In this document: positions 35,063 through 48,219 of the stretch, one piece after another
How the letters are laid out: each line of letters starts with the position of its first letter
How positions within the stretch are numbered: the first letter of the stretch is position 1
NCBI RefSeq assembly: GCF_032854445.1
Contig: NC_088295.1
Location: 95,783,805 to 95,847,804, forward strand
Direction: 5' to 3'
Length of the DNA: 64,000 nucleotides
Source: Liolophura sinensis
Lineage: Eukaryota; Mollusca; Polyplacophora; Chitonida; Chitonidae
Position numbers and translations under genes: made by a program
Notes under the pieces: model-generated
What the model saw: only the letters and a program-made list of their open reading frames with translations
Databases searched by the model: none
What the model was told of the DNA's origin: nothing

Positions 35063-35409
35063 AGATTTGTCTGCACAAATGTGACAATGGTATGGTAATA
35101 GTGACGAACAAAATATCGGACGACAAATGCACGTAAAAAATTTTATACACCGCTTTGAAAGAAATAATCATTTACTCAGAGTCATTCTGGCAGGGTCATT
35201 ATGTGTTTGTATCACGAATGCATTCCAAATGGAAGGAAATGTTAGTACACTGATTGTAACAAAAGGAAGCTCTGGTTTTTTTCGGGGGGGGGGGGGGGTT
35301 TCGTCCATTTTTTTCTATGCACCTCCATGTATTATGTACTATATATCAACCATGTTTCTGAAATAATAATAATAATAATACATGTAATAATTATATATAT
35401 ATATATATT

Positions 35410-35470
35410 TATTTATTTATTTATTTATTTGATTGGTGTTTTACGTCGTACTCAAGAATATTTCACTTTG
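35410..35470 (-). mobile_element. SINE 3'-tail fragment (family 1)
   Basis: TTTA repeats followed by gattggtgttttacgtcgta and ctcaagaatatttcac, the 3' end of family 1 in reverse orientation. It is preceded by a G14 tract (35285-35298) and AT/AATA microsatellites. Confidence 0.75.
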
Positions 35471-37462
35471 GTTGGTACATGTAGTTACCACTTACCACGT
35501 GACAACTCCGTTGTACTCAGTGAAAGAACTGCGAGTCCTGTATTTCGTAGGATTCACCCTGGACCTACCTCTCCCGATGCGGCTCAGTAAAAGAAATGAG
35601 TGTTGTACTCAGTAAAAGAACTGAGTGTCCAGTGTTTGGTAATTCATTACCACGTGACTTAATCTGGTTGTACTGAGTGACAGAACTGAGTGTCCTCTGT
35701 TTGGTACTTCATCAGCACGTGACATAATCTGGTTGTACTGAGTGACAGAACTGAGTTTCCTATGTTTAGTAATTCATTACCACGTGACGTAACCTGGTTG
35801 TAGTGAGTGACAGAACTGAGTGTCCTGTGTTCGGTACATCATTACCACGTGACATAAACTGGTTGTAATTAGCGACAGAATTGAGTGTCCTGTGTTTGAC
35901 ACTTCATTACCACGTGACATAAACTGGTTGTAGTGAGTGACAGAACTGAGTGTCCTGTGTTCGGTACATCATTACCACGTGACATAAACTGGTTGTAATT
36001 AGCGACAGAATTGAGTGTCCTGTGTTTGACACTTCATTACCACGTGACATACACTGGTTGTACTGAGTGACAGAACTGAGTGTCCTGTGTTCGTTACATC
36101 ATTACCACTTGACATAAACTGGTTGTAATTAGTGACAGAACTGAATGTCCAGTGTTTGGTATTTTATCACCACTTATCATAACCTGGATGTACTGAGTGA
36201 CAGAACTGAGTTTCCTGTGTTTGGTACTTCATTACCACGTGACATAAACTGGTTTTAATTACTGACAGAAATGAGTGTCCAGTGTTTGGTAATTCATTAC
36301 GACTTGACATAACCTGGTTGTGCTGAGTGACAAAACTGAGTGTCCTGTGTTTGACACTTCATTACCACGAGACATAACATGGTTCTACTTATTGCGAGAA
36401 ATAAGTGCCCTCGGTTTGGTACTTCATTACCACGTGACATAAACTGGTTGTAATTAGTGACAGAACTGAGTGTCCAGTGTTTGGTAATTCATCACCACTT
36501 GACATAACCTGGTTGTACTGAGTGACAAAACAGTGTCCTGTGTTTGGTAGTTCATTACCACTTGACATAAACTGGTTGTAATTACTGACAGAACTGAGTG
36601 CCCAGTGTTTGGTAGTTCATTACCACTTGACATAAACGGGTTGTAATTAGTGACAGAACTGAGTGTCCAGTGTTTGGTAATTCATTACCCCTTGACATAA
36701 CCTGGTTGTAGTGAGTGACAGAACTGAGTGTCCTGTGTTTGACACTACATTACCACGAGACATAACATGGTTCTACTTATTGCGAGAAATAAGTGTCCTT
36801 GGTTTGGTACTTCATTACTACGTGACATAAACTGGTTGTAACTAGTGACAGAACTGAGTGTCCAGTGTTTGGTAATTCATTACCACTTGACATAACCTGG
36901 TTGTACTGAGTGATAGAACTGAGTGTCCTGTGTTTGACACTTCATTACCACGTGACATAACCTGGTTGTACGGAGTGACAGAACTGAGTGTCCTGTGTTT
37001 GACACTACATTACCACGAGACATAACATGGTTCTACTTATTGAGAGAAATAAGTGTCCTCGGTTTGGTACTTCATTACCACGTGACATAAAGTGGTTGTA
37101 ATTAGTGACAGAACTGAGTGTCCAGTGTTTGGTAATTCATTACGACTTGACATAACCTGGTTGTACTGAGTGACAGAACTGAGTGTCCTGTCATTACCGT
37201 GTGACATAATCTGGTTGTACTGAGTGACAGAACTGAGTTTCCTGTGTTTGGTAGTTCATTACCACGTGACATAACCTGGTTGTACTGAGTGACAGAACTG
37301 AGTGTCCTGTGTTTGGTAGTTCATTACCACCTGACATAACCTGGTTGTACGGAGTGATAGAACTGAGGTTCCTGTTTTTGACACTTCATTACCACGTGAC
37401 ATAAACTGGTTGTACTGAGTGACAGAAGTGAGTGTTCGGTGTTTGGTAGTTTATTACCACGG
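35471..37462. repeat. Minisatellite array, 65-bp unit
   Basis: About 30 copies of a 65-bp unit (core ttcattaccacgtgacataa). The first copies, beside the SINE tail, are the most diverged. Many copies contain CACGTG, an E-box-type palindrome. Confidence 0.93.
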
Positions 37463-38390
37463 CATAGGTCACGTACAAATCCACGAATATTACTCAGGAG
37501 ATAAAACATGTCACGTATAGATCCACGTGTACCACTCAGGAGATAAGGCATAAATTACGTACAAGTCCACGATTACCATACAGGAGATAGAACATGTCAC
37601 GTATAGATCCACGTGTACCACTCAGGAGATAAGGTATAAGTCACGTACAAGTCCACGATTACCATACAGGAGATAGAACATGTCACGTATAGATCCACGT
37701 GTACCACTCAGGAGATAAGGCATGAGTCCCGTACAAGTCCACGATTACCATACAGGAGATAGAACATGTCACGTATAGATCCACGTGTACCACTCAGGAG
37801 ATAAGGCATAAATCACGTACAAGTCCACGATTACCATACATGAGACAGAACATGTCACGTATAGATCCACGTGTACCACTCAGGAGATAAGGCATAAGTC
37901 ACGTACAAGTCCACGATTACCATACAGGAGATAGAACATGTCACGTACAAATACACGTGTACCACTCAGGAGATAAGGCATGCGTCGCGTAAAAATTCAC
38001 GCTTAGTACTCAGTAAAAAAGGCATAAACCAAGTACAAATCCACGATTGCTACTCAGTGCGTAGTATTATACGAATATTTCACTTATACGACGGCGGCCA
38101 CCATTATGGTAAGAGGAAACCAGGCACATCCGCAAGTTGCTGGCAGACCTTCTCACATACGGCCGAAGAGGAAGCCAGTATGAGCTTGGCTTGAACTCGG
38201 TGCGACCACATTGGTAAGAGACTTCTGGGTCATTACAGTACGCTAGCGAGTTAACTAACTAACGGAGGCCCGGCCGTACAAATTAGCGATTACTACGCAG
38301 GAGATAAGACAAGTCAGGTATAAATCCACGAGTACCAGTGAGAAGGTAAGGCATAAATCACGCATTCGCGTGTACCACTCAGGAGATAAG
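37463..38390. repeat. Minisatellite array, 86-bp dimeric unit interrupted by a SINE
   Basis: Alternating 44-bp (gtacaagtccacgattacca) and 42-bp (acgtatagatccacgtgtac) halves, about seven dimers to 38065. A SINE occupies about 38073-38270, and a few further copies follow to 38390. Confidence 0.92.
38073..38270 (-). mobile_element. SINE (family 1), inserted in an array
   Basis: Reverse-orientation copy containing cacttatacgacggcggcca, the internal acatacggccgaagaggaag, and a diverged tRNA-related head near 38250-38270 (aactaacggaggc). The AAAT tail is missing. Confidence 0.8.
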
Positions 38391-38394
38391 CGTC

Positions 38395-39600
38395 TCACCT
38401 GATAAAAGCATATTGAGTATGTTATTGCTAAAAGCCAGAAAGTTTTGAATCTAATGAGGAGTATATCTGGGAAATCTTGTGGAGCTGATCGGCATCGTCT
38501 GTTGTTATATCGCTCTCTAACAAGGCTAGACTATTGTTGTGAGGGGTATGACTGCGGGTAATAGTCTGAAGCGGAAATAGGAGGCATACGGTCCTCTCCT
38601 CTGATAGCTGGCTAGGTTTTTATAATGAGTTGCCTTTGTATTTCTGGTATCTGCCTACGTGCCTACCCTCTAATGTTTATGTCAACCCTGTTATGATAGT
38701 TTATGTGGAGTTACCGGTAACTATGCCTTCAAATTCAGTCTGAGATCAGCAAGGGACCTCGGAATCTTTACATTCCATTAGTTTAAATATTCAGATTTCC
38801 TTTGTCCCTTTTATTTCCACAGATCGCCATAGCACATATAGGAAATCTGACAACCCCTTCATATCGTTCCTGTGTGTTAAAGACCATACTAAATCCAATG
38901 GTCTGAGTACCTACATATTTGTACGGATGCCTCAAAATGCCCAGATAGCATTTGTGTTAATGCGTCATTTTGCGTCCGTGAAACGAAATATAACACACGG
39001 TTTAAATTATCCAATTTCGTTTCTGTGTTTATTGCTGAACCTACTGCCATTTTCTGTCCCCTGCATTTTCTCCTTGAGTTAAAACCTATGCGAGCAGGTG
39101 TCTTTCCTGATTCCTTATCTTCGTCACATGTTTAATGACATCTACACCTAGTCTCCTCCACACGTGCATGAAATACGACACTGTGTACTGTGCTTAACTT
39201 TCAAACAGTTCAATGAACTTGCCGATACTTTAGCAAAACCGGCTCTTTTTGCCAGATATTTCACACATTGTTCTGTTGTCAATCCATCAAGCTTTAGACT
39301 ATATTAAGCCCAAATTCACTTATCTTTTCCAGCAGAACGGGACTTATTCCAACAATAAGCCTACAATCATGAAATATTGTCTGCACCTTAACCATCGTAA
39401 AGATGAAAAACTTGTTTTCCGTATTTTATTTGGGCATTTACCCACCAACTTAATATTTATATCATCCTGCCATCCATGATTCTGGTCTCTGTGAGGAGTA
39501 TCTTAAAGAAGGCTGCATTCCCCACCTGGTATTACATTGTGTCCGTCACACTGATGACCGGCCGTCTGTTACGTACGGATCTTATTCAGTCTGGGTATAC
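38395..39600 (+). pseudogene. Degraded non-LTR retrotransposon (LINE): RT end plus RNase H
   Basis: Frame-shifted coding remnants in order on the plus strand. 38440-38560 reads LNLMRSISGKSCGADRHRL and then RLDYCCEGY, the thumb region after the reverse transcriptase of jockey/I-type LINEs (typically LNLLRS...WGAD...LDYG). 38900-39110 reads ICTDASKCPDS and FIAEPTAIF, an RNase H start and core. 39215-39250 reads NELADTLAK, the RNase H end motif. 39475-39545 reads LCEEYLKEGCIPHLVLHC, a C-terminal CCHC-like motif. Multiple stops and frameshifts make it non-functional. The catalytic RT domain is absent. Confidence 0.78.
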
Positions 39601-41452
39601 GTCGTTTTAGACAATCACAACAAAGTGTTCCAAGCCGTGGCAAGCTTTCTTACTCGCTGTGAGGTTTTAACCACCCTCTCGTTTTCATTACACGATTTTA
39701 GGTTTGCATACTGACTAGCGTATCCCAGTTATTTTATTAAGGTGCTTGCTGTAAAAATTTACAATTCTCTTATGTAGGCTACATGGGATCTGTTCTGAGC
39801 TGCGTGACTTTGTATGATAGCTTATGCCTCTCTCAGTTCTCGCTATGCAAATGTCTAGTCCCATTGTACGCTTTAAGCTGCTCCTATACACTAACAAGCC
39901 CCATATACTAACCTCTGAATGCCTTTTAAACGCCCATCTCCTCTGCTCAGTCTGTCACTAATATCTGTAAGCATTGCATTATTATATTACAATCTAAAAT
40001 AAGCTGGCGTAATCGTCCACTTCGAACGGATAGGTCTACAGGCCATTACAAATTTAACCCTGCCCTCTCTGTTCTTAGACTGTTTTCATTCGTCACAAAG
40101 TCGTGTTACGACTTTACTGGTATTTTGAACTTTCGAACTGGGAAAAGTATGACGCCATTGTCTTTTTGCCCTTGGCTCCGCAAGAATGCCGCAAGGAGGA
40201 ACAAGTAAACTGTCAAATTTGCATCTATGATCTTGCCTTAAAAAGCACAGTCCCAGAAAATGTGCGAGATCAGTGGCGGTTAGGCGAGACTACACCTTGT
40301 TTAGTGCCGACGAGTGGAATTCAGCTATGGGCGTGTCAGAAAATCCTTGTGCTGCATCAGAAGTGAAGATTGTCATTGGTGAAGGGCATGTCATCTACAG
40401 CGACGCTGTACATAGACGGATTAAAACCCCACCTAAATTTAACGTTGACTTTGTGTGTAGAGCTTTAATGGGATAAATGCCAAATTAAAACACGGCAAGT
40501 TTTAATGGAACATTAACACTAGTTGACGCGAATACGTTGACGTTGGCTTTTGAAATTCGACGTCCATTTTAATGTGCCTCATACTAGGTTGTTTTTTTGT
40601 TTGTTTGTTTTTTTTGCACAAAAAGAACACAAGAACAACATAGGTACGGGTATGGTACAGGAAATTTACAACTAAAAGTGAGCACAGCGTCGGGCTGTCC
40701 CATCAGTGTCAAAATCAACCTAAAAAGGGCGTTCACTTTAAAGATGCCCGCAGTGGTCTGGGTAGCTTGACTGAGAGTAGACTGTCGCTACGATCATAGG
40801 AGTTATGTCCCCTGATGAGATCATACTTGTCACAAGGATATCTCGTCCAATACAATCTGACTGTGTTTATAGTTCTGGCTTGACACTCATTGCTCTTTGT
40901 TTTATAGCTGGGCTAAAAATTCCCATCTCTCAACAACAACAGCTTGCGCCCAAGAAATCGCTTATAACATCATGAAGGACTTGGTATGGTAAGGTGCGGA
41001 ATCGGCCCGAGTGCAAAAACCTCAGAAAGTGAAACTGACTATAGCTCTGAGTGACAGCTGCCCACACACTCGTAAGGCTGCTTCTTTTTCAGTTCTGATC
41101 TACTCTCTTTTTTCCTGTTATATGGCAAGCATGCGACTTATAAAGCTCAAAACATACACTGAAGCACTGTATAGGTCATAAAATCGAAAAATGGTAGACT
41201 GCTGCAGTCGCACTGAACTATCTTTTTTTTGGCATCAAGTACTTAGAGTGGGGAAAATCACCGCACCACAAGTGTAGCTTTCTGAAACAATACTGAGCAC
41301 CCAGTTATGCACCAATGAATTAAACACGCATATAAGAAATGTTCAGCTTCCTACTTCCGCTACGCATAGCATGTTAATCTTAACGATGGCTGGAAACCTC
41401 ATGCATAGATGTCACATGTTACGTAATACCACGGCTTAACAATTATCCATTC
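39601..41452. other. Single-copy region, possible LINE 3' end then unknown
   Basis: The first few hundred bases may be the LINE 3'UTR. ORFs at 40103-40366 and 40273-40476 overlap in different frames, show no domain I recognise and lack convincing splice or start context. I leave them unassigned. Confidence 0.4.
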
Positions 41453-42231
41453 TAATTCGTGATAACACTTATTTAATGAAAGACAGCCTATATCTTTACT
41501 CACACAAAAAGTATGTTGCCAAAGGAAAACAAAGGAACCGCAAATATTCGTTTCAAACGATTTCTCGAGGTGCAAGCTGTGACTTCGTTAGGTCACTGTG
41601 ACTTCGTTAGGTCACTGTTACTTCGTTAGGTCACAATGACTTACTTAGGTCACTGTACTGTGAAGGATGCCTGACAGACTATGGCCGAGATACGAACTTT
41701 AAATCTGTCAAAACATAACAAAGCTGATCACATTGTAAAGTTTATGTTTTACATGAACTTTATGTAACCAGACCGAAAGTTTGACAGCACGTAGAAATAC
41801 ACACATAAATGTTTCAGTAGAGACATTCTTCTGGTTAACGTTGATCTTCACACTGTAAATTAAAGACACGGTGTGTCGTTTTAACGAAAACGGAAGTGCA
41901 TTTTTGGCGGGTTATATTACTAAGCAACCATGTCTTTCATACTCATAAAACTTTTATGAGTGATTCGACCCACTGTATACTTATGATTTGGAAATTTACA
42001 GAACTGTACTGGGATTTTGAAATTTGTACTTTCTTATCGTATTGTCTGTCAGGCATCCTTCAAAGTACAGTGACCTAACGAAGTGAGTGACCTAACGAAG
42101 TCACAGCTTGCACCTCGAGAAATCGTTTGAATCGAATATTTGCGGATCCTTTGTTTTCCTTTGGCAACATACTTTTTGTGTGAGTAAAGATATAGGCTGT
42201 CTTTCATTAAATAAGTGTTATCATGAATAAG
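41453..42231. mobile_element. Foldback/MITE-type element with ~200-bp terminal inverted repeats
   Basis: The left arm (41453 to about 41690) and the reverse complement of the right arm (about 42032-42231) match nearly base for base: both contain gataacacttatttaatgaa, gtatgttgccaaaggaaaac, cgatttctcgaggtgcaagc and ggatgcctgacagac. A 19-bp motif (cttcgttaggtcactgtga) is present about four times in the left arm and twice in the right. The interior (about 340 bp) has no transposase ORF, so the element is non-autonomous. A target duplication could not be fixed by eye. Confidence 0.85.
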
Positions 42232-42235
42232 TGTC

Positions 42236-42440
42236 AGTCATGCCCCGTCAGTCAGTTTTCATATTAGACCAAGGCCCCGTCAGTCAGTTTTCCTATCAGA
42301 CCAAAGCCCCATCGGTCAGTTTTTCTATCAGACCAAAGCCCCGTCGGTCAGTTTTTCTATCAGACCAAAGCCCCGTCAGTCAGTTTTCTTATCAGACCGA
42401 AGACCTGTCAGTTATACCCCGTCAGTCAGTTTTACAGTCA
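42236..42440. repeat. Short array, 32-bp unit
   Basis: About six copies of ccccgtcagtcagttttcct with atcagaccaaag, starting directly at the outer end of the foldback element. Confidence 0.88.
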
Positions 42441-42462
42441 GATCGAAGGAAAGCGTGTTTTG

Positions 42463-42690
42463 AAACAGTCAAATCTCCCACTTGTACTTGTGCATGGCAG
42501 GGAACATCAAGTTACATCACCAGTTCAGACCTATGAAACAGTCAAATCTCCCACTTGTACTTGTGCATGGCAGTGAACATCAAGTTGCATCACCAGTTCA
42601 GACCTATGAAACAGTCAAATCTCCCACTTGTACTTGTGCATGGCAGGGAACATCAAGTTGCATCACCAGTTCAGACCTATGAAACAGTCA
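42463..42690. repeat. Three tandem copies of a 73-bp unit
   Basis: Three near-identical copies containing cccacttgtacttgtgcatg and catcaccagttcagacctat at 73-bp spacing. Confidence 0.92.
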
Positions 42691-42774
42691 TATTGTATAG
42701 GAGTCTGTTGCTGACGTGGACTGGCAAATGATCAATCGTGCTAACTTCATCTCTACACGTTAAGACAATTAAGT

Positions 42775-43130
42775 TTGTGGCCGAACGGTTAAGACAAGAT
42801 TGTGGCCGCCCGGTTAAGACAAGTTTGTGACCGCATAGTTAAGACAAGTTTGTGACCGCTTGAGTGAGAAGATTTTGTTTATTTCAGTATGACTGGAATG
42901 AAACAAACCAATTTCATATTACTTCAGGCCTTAATGTGTTGTCCACAGAGAACACTACAGAACTCACAGTACCTAAGACAAACAGCGCAAAGTAGAACTC
43001 CCAGTACCTCAGGCAAATACCGCAATGCAAAACTCACAGTAACCTAATACAGATACCGTAAGCAAGACTCACAGTTCCTAATACAAATATCGCAATGTAG
43101 ACCTCACAGTACGTAATACAGATATCGACT
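42775..43130. repeat. Two short arrays (28-bp and ~42-bp units)
   Basis: 42775-42870 holds four copies of a 28-bp unit (ggttaagacaagtttgtgac). 42955-43130 holds about five diverged copies of a unit with ctcacagtacctaatacaaa. Confidence 0.8.
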
Positions 43131-43273
43131 ATAACAACTGAATAACACGTATAATGCCATTTAATATTAGTTATAACAGAGCCCGTACGGTACATATTTA
43201 CTTCCAAACCCACAGCATCTGGAATGCACTTTAGATTACACTAGTGTTTGGGTAGATGACAAACTGGTTCTTT

Positions 43274-43413
43274 TTAGATTTCGACGCACTTAAGGTTAAA
43301 GCCAAGACGCCTCTGACAGCTGTGCACAGACAGCTTCCGTTTTCCCACAGAACATGCGCACACGTATCCTTCGACGCCATCCATATTCACCTGGTGGGCC
43401 TCAAACTTCATAC
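43274..43413 (-). CDS. Candidate Cys-rich terminal exon on the minus strand
   Basis: On the minus strand an acceptor-like ccatattattacag precedes a 140-bp open frame ending in TAA at 43274-43276. It reads MKFEAHQVNMDGVEG, then YVCACSVGKRKLSVHSC, and ends FNLKCVEI, with four cysteines and normal composition. It looks like the end of a small secreted Cys-rich protein. It could belong to the signal-peptide exon at 47648-47698 on the same strand, but the phases (0 versus 1) require at least one more exon that I did not find. The adjacent array starts at its acceptor. Confidence 0.42.
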
Positions 43414-44300
43414 CTGTAATAATATGGAATACTAGCTGAATGTCATACCTGTAGTAATATCGAACAACGGCTGAATGTAATACCTGTAGTAATATCGAAC
43501 AACGGCTGACTGTAATACATGTAGTGATATGGAACACTGGCTGAATGTAATACCTGTAGTGATATTTATTTATGTATTCATTTATTTAATTGGTGTTTTA
43601 CGCCGTACTCAAGAATATTTCACTTATACGACGGCGGCCAGCATTGTGGTGGGAGGAAACCGGGCAGAGCCCTGGGAAAACCCACGACCATCCGCAGGTT
43701 GATGGCAAAACCTTTCCACCTACAGCCGGAGAGAAAGCCAGCATGAGCTGAACTCACACCGACCTGTAGTAACATGGAGCATTGGCTAAATGTATATGGA
43801 ACACTGGCTGAATGTAACATTTGCAGTGATATGGAACACTGGCTGAATGTAACACCTGTGGTGATATGGAACACTGGATGAATGTAACATTTGTAGTGAT
43901 ATGGAACAATGGCTGAATGTAACATTTGTAGTGATATGGAACACTGGCTGAATGTTATACCTGTAGTAATATGGAACACTGGCTTTATGTAACACTTGTA
44001 GTGATATGAAACACTGGCCAAATGTAAACTTGAAGTGGTATGGAACAGTGGATGAATGTACTACCTGCAGTAATATGGAACATTCGGTAAATGTAATACC
44101 TATGGAACACTGGGCGAATGTAATACCTGTAGTGATATGAAACATTCGGTAAATGCAATACCTAAAGTAATTTGGAACGGTCTGATAGTAATCTATAGTA
44201 ATACATCTATAGTAATACGGAACACTGGCTGAAGGTAATACCTGTAGTAAGAAGGAAAACTGCGTGAATGTAATATCTGTAGCAGTATGGAACATTATGT
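43400..44300. repeat. Minisatellite array, 35-bp unit, interrupted by a SINE
   Basis: About 20 copies of a 35-bp unit (core gtagtgatatggaacactgg). Interrupted at 43562-43768 by a SINE. On the minus strand each unit reads ccatatcactacaggta, similar to the acceptor of the adjacent exon. Minus ORFs (HITTGITFSQCS repeats) are artefacts. Confidence 0.92.
43562..43768 (-). mobile_element. SINE (family 1), inserted in the 35-bp array
   Basis: Reverse copy with TTTAT tail, ggtgttttacgccgtactca, cacttatacgacggcggcca and ctacagccggagagaaagcc. The tRNA head is missing. The array motif acctgtagt borders both sides (43552-43560 and 43762-43770), consistent with a short target duplication, although the array itself repeats this motif. 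Confidence 0.85.
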
Positions 44301-45200
44301 ACGTCATTTTGATAATCGCTGAGTAATAAGGGTCACTGACTGAGTGTGCGTCATTGTGAAAGTCGCTGAGAAATATGGACCACTGACTGAGTGTATGTCA
44401 TTGTGAGAATCGATGAGTAATATGAGACACTGGCTGAGTGTACGTCATAGTGAGAATCGCTGAGTAATATGAGACACTGGCTGAGTGTATGTCATTTTGA
44501 GAATCGCTGAGCAATATGGAACACTGACTGACTGTATGTCATTGTGAAAATCAGTGAGCAATATGGATCACTGGCGGAGTGTAGGTCATATTGATAATCG
44601 CTGAGCACTGGCCGAACATGTCATTGTGTGAATCGCTGAGCAATATGAGACACTGGCTGAGTGTACGTCATAGTGAAATCGCTGAGCAATATGGAACACT
44701 GACTGACTGTATGTCATTGTGAGAATCGCTGAGCAATATGGAACACTGACTGACTGTATGTCATTGTGAAAATCAGTGAGCAATATGGATCACTGGCGGA
44801 GTGTAGGTCATATTGATAATCGCTGAGCAATATGGAACACTGACTGAGTGTACGTCATAGTGAGAATCGCTGAACAATGTGCAACACCGGCTGAGTGTAC
44901 ATCATAGTGAGAATCGCTGTGCAATATGGAGCACTGACTGGGAGTATGTCATTGTGAGAATCACTGAAAAATGTGCAACACTGGCTGAGTGTACATCACT
45001 TTGAGAATCACTGAACAATATGGAGTACTGGCTGAGCATGTAACTGTGAGACACGCTAACGAAAATGTGATGAGGAATAGAGGGCGAAAACAGTTGTGAG
45101 ATGTACTCAGCAATATGAAACACTGGCTGGCCATCTCATTCTCAGAAACACTGAGGAAAGTGAATTGAAGAATGAAGTGGCTCAGCATGTCACTGTGAGA
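44301..45200. repeat. Minisatellite array, 47-bp unit
   Basis: About 19 copies of a 47-bp unit (core gtcattgtgagaatcgctga followed by gcaatatggaacactgactg). It shares the atatggaacactg.ctga.tgta segment with the neighbouring 35-bp array and so is probably derived from it. Confidence 0.92.
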
Positions 45201-45239
45201 AACGAACAACTGTCTGTCTGAAGCGAATATCCGTATATA

Positions 45240-45828
45240 CATCACGTTGTGTCTATTCCAGTCCGTCCGTAGTGAATGTGCGTATCGCGTTGTCTTTATA
45301 TCATTTCGTCTGTTGCAAATATGCGTATCACGTTATCTTCTTTTCAGTTTATCTGTGGCGAATGAACGTGTGATGGTGTGTTGGTATCGTGTTATCTTTT
45401 TTGAGTTCGTCTGTAGCGAATGTGCGTATCACTTTATCTTATTTCAGTATATCTGTAGCGAATGTATGTATCTCTCTGCTTTTATTTCAGATCGTCTAAA
45501 GTGAATGTGCGTATCACGTTGTTTTCCGGTTGTGTATGACGGTGTATCTGCTGCAGTCCGTGGTAAATGTGCGTATCTCGTTTTCTTTATCTCAGTTCGT
45601 CTGTAGCGAGTGTGTAGCAGACTGTTGCAGACCGTCTGTAGTGAATATGCGTTTGGCTCTGTGTCTGCTCTAGACCGTCTGTACCGACTGTGTGTATGAT
45701 GCTGTGTCTACTCCAGACTTTCTGTAGCGAGTGTGCGTATGACACTGTGTCTGTTGCAGACCGTCTGTAGCGAGTGTGCGTATGACACTGTGCCTGTTGC
45801 AGACCGTCTGTAGAGAATATCTGTCTAT
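45240..45828. repeat. Minisatellite array, ~43-bp unit
   Basis: Diverged copies of tcgtctgtagcgaatgtgcg with tatcacgttatctt to about 45600, then copies with gtatgacactgtgtctgttg to 45828. Confidence 0.85.
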
Positions 45829-46556
<728 letters not shown>

Positions 46557-47220
46557 CGGAATGTTTTATTGCACCATCTCAACCCGTCGCTTCACACGAA
46601 GTACCTGGCATCGCTCTACAATGTTCAAACGTTTACGTGGGCTCGAAATTTATTGAGTGCATATTGCGTGCGCAAGTTAGATGTCTAATATGGAAATAAG
46701 GCCACAACTCTTAAAATGCGGCTTTGACATTGTCAACCGTTTTAGTGCGTGCTAACAGGGAATCAGACAGCGAGCATCGCTCTCGCTCAGCTTGCATTCT
46801 GAAAATGTTCACGTTTGAGAAGTGACACCCGTTTGAATAGAGTACGGAATGTATGTAAATTTGGATCACAGATCCTAGACCCTAGCTTCCGATGCTGGGC
46901 CATTAGCCCGATACTTGAAAACGTTCCACGTTACTGGAAACAAAGGCAGCCATATGCAACATAATTTGGGTTCTGGCCCAAAGCAGCTCCTGGACTCATT
47001 TTTGTACTGGAACGCCAACCGACATCAAGTGGGCGTGAATTATTCATCACTTTATGTTTACTATATGGTATTCACACTTCACTGTTCCCAACTATTTCGC
47101 TATTAAATGATTTACTCTGGTCTGTTATCGATAATTCTTCATACACATGCGTATTGTGAGGCTCATTCGCCCCACAATCCTTCAATCGTCTACCTGCCCA
47201 AGCACATGTTTGAACTAGTA
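46557..47220. other. Single-copy spacer, possible intron of gene C
   Basis: No supported exon. It would be intronic if the exon at 47648-47698 is spliced leftward. Confidence 0.4.
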
Positions 47221-47467
47221 TGTGTTTTACATTAATTTATTTATTTATTTTATTGGTGTTTTACACCATACTTAAGAATATTATGGTGCATTATGATGGG
47301 AGGAAACCGGGCAGAGCCCGCGAAAAACCCACGACCATCCGCAGATTGCTGCAAGACCTTCCCACGTACGACCGTAGAGGAAACCGCTTTGGTGAGAGGC
47401 TCCTGGGTGAATGCGCTGCTCTAGCGCGCTAACCAACTGAGCCACGGAGGCACCCTGTGTTTTACAT
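47221..47467 (-). mobile_element. Complete SINE (family 1) with 12-bp target duplication
   Basis: Body 47233-47455, reverse orientation. It starts with the TTTA tail and ttggtgttttacaccatact, and ends with the tRNA-related head whose complement reads gcctccgtggctcagttggt. Both sides carry tgtgttttacat (47221-47232 and 47456-47467), a perfect 12-bp target site duplication. Full-length and well preserved. Confidence 0.93.
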
Positions 47468-47647
47468 GAAACTTAACAACAATGTATGAGTTCAAAAAAC
47501 GCGTTGATCCACCAATTAGCCGAAAACGCGTTGATCCACCTATAAACCCCAAAACGCGGACAATAATGCGACGTAACAGGTTTTCGAAGTATCTATGCTT
47601 TTGTATTATGTATGTGTACAGCGTTATAAATTCTTCAAACTACTTAC

Positions 47648-47698
47648 CAGACAGGCGAGGAGAGCAATGTAGACGATGAGCTTGTTACCAGGCGACAT
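47648..47698 (-). CDS. Gene C exon 1: signal peptide of a minus-strand secreted/membrane protein
   Basis: On the minus strand ATG at 47698 (ctcaccATGt context) opens MSPGNKLIVYIALLACL, a short polar start followed by a hydrophobic core, and ends at a perfect donor CTG|GTAAGT in phase 0. Upstream (right) the sequence includes a TA-rich cataaaat about 60 bp before the ATG that could serve as a core promoter element. Later exons should lie to the left. The Cys-rich exon at 43274-43413 is a candidate but the phases do not join directly. The protein family is unknown. Confidence 0.55.
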
Positions 47699-48219
47699 GG
47701 TGAGCGATCACTGACTTCGTCCGAGTGAGGAGGAACGCCCTTTCATAGAGGATTTTATGTTTTATCATAATATATAATTAACAACTGACTCCGTGAAATG
47801 TCAGGGAAATGATTACCACGAGTTCGGCTGATTACGACAGAATCTGTGAGACTTGGTAATGGTCAAACCCATCTATAATTGTGCTCTTCCACTTTTTTGC
47901 AGAATCTCATGCATATTTTCCCGAAAACAACAATCTGTGGTTATCTAAGTACACTTTGAGTTGAATGTCACTCATAAATTGTACTTTATGCAAGGTAAGC
48001 ACGTGCTGCTGGAAGTTTTACCAGAGAAGGGGTAATTAAGACTTATGTCATACTGTCAGGACAAATAATACACATAACCTGACATCTTGTGTACACCTTA
48101 CTACACAATGCATATATTAGATATTCAGAATTATAAACCACAGCTGTACACAAGATAACAAGAAATCCACATTTTCGTCTATGAGTTATGGTGTGAGTCA
48201 CACGATTTGCCTGTCTACA
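47699..48219. other. Upstream region of gene C
   Basis: Single-copy AT-rich sequence expected to hold the gene C promoter. No other gene recognised. Confidence 0.35.

Noticed and set aside
40103-40476. Two overlapping ORFs
   Set aside because: Different frames, no domain recognised, no splice or start support.
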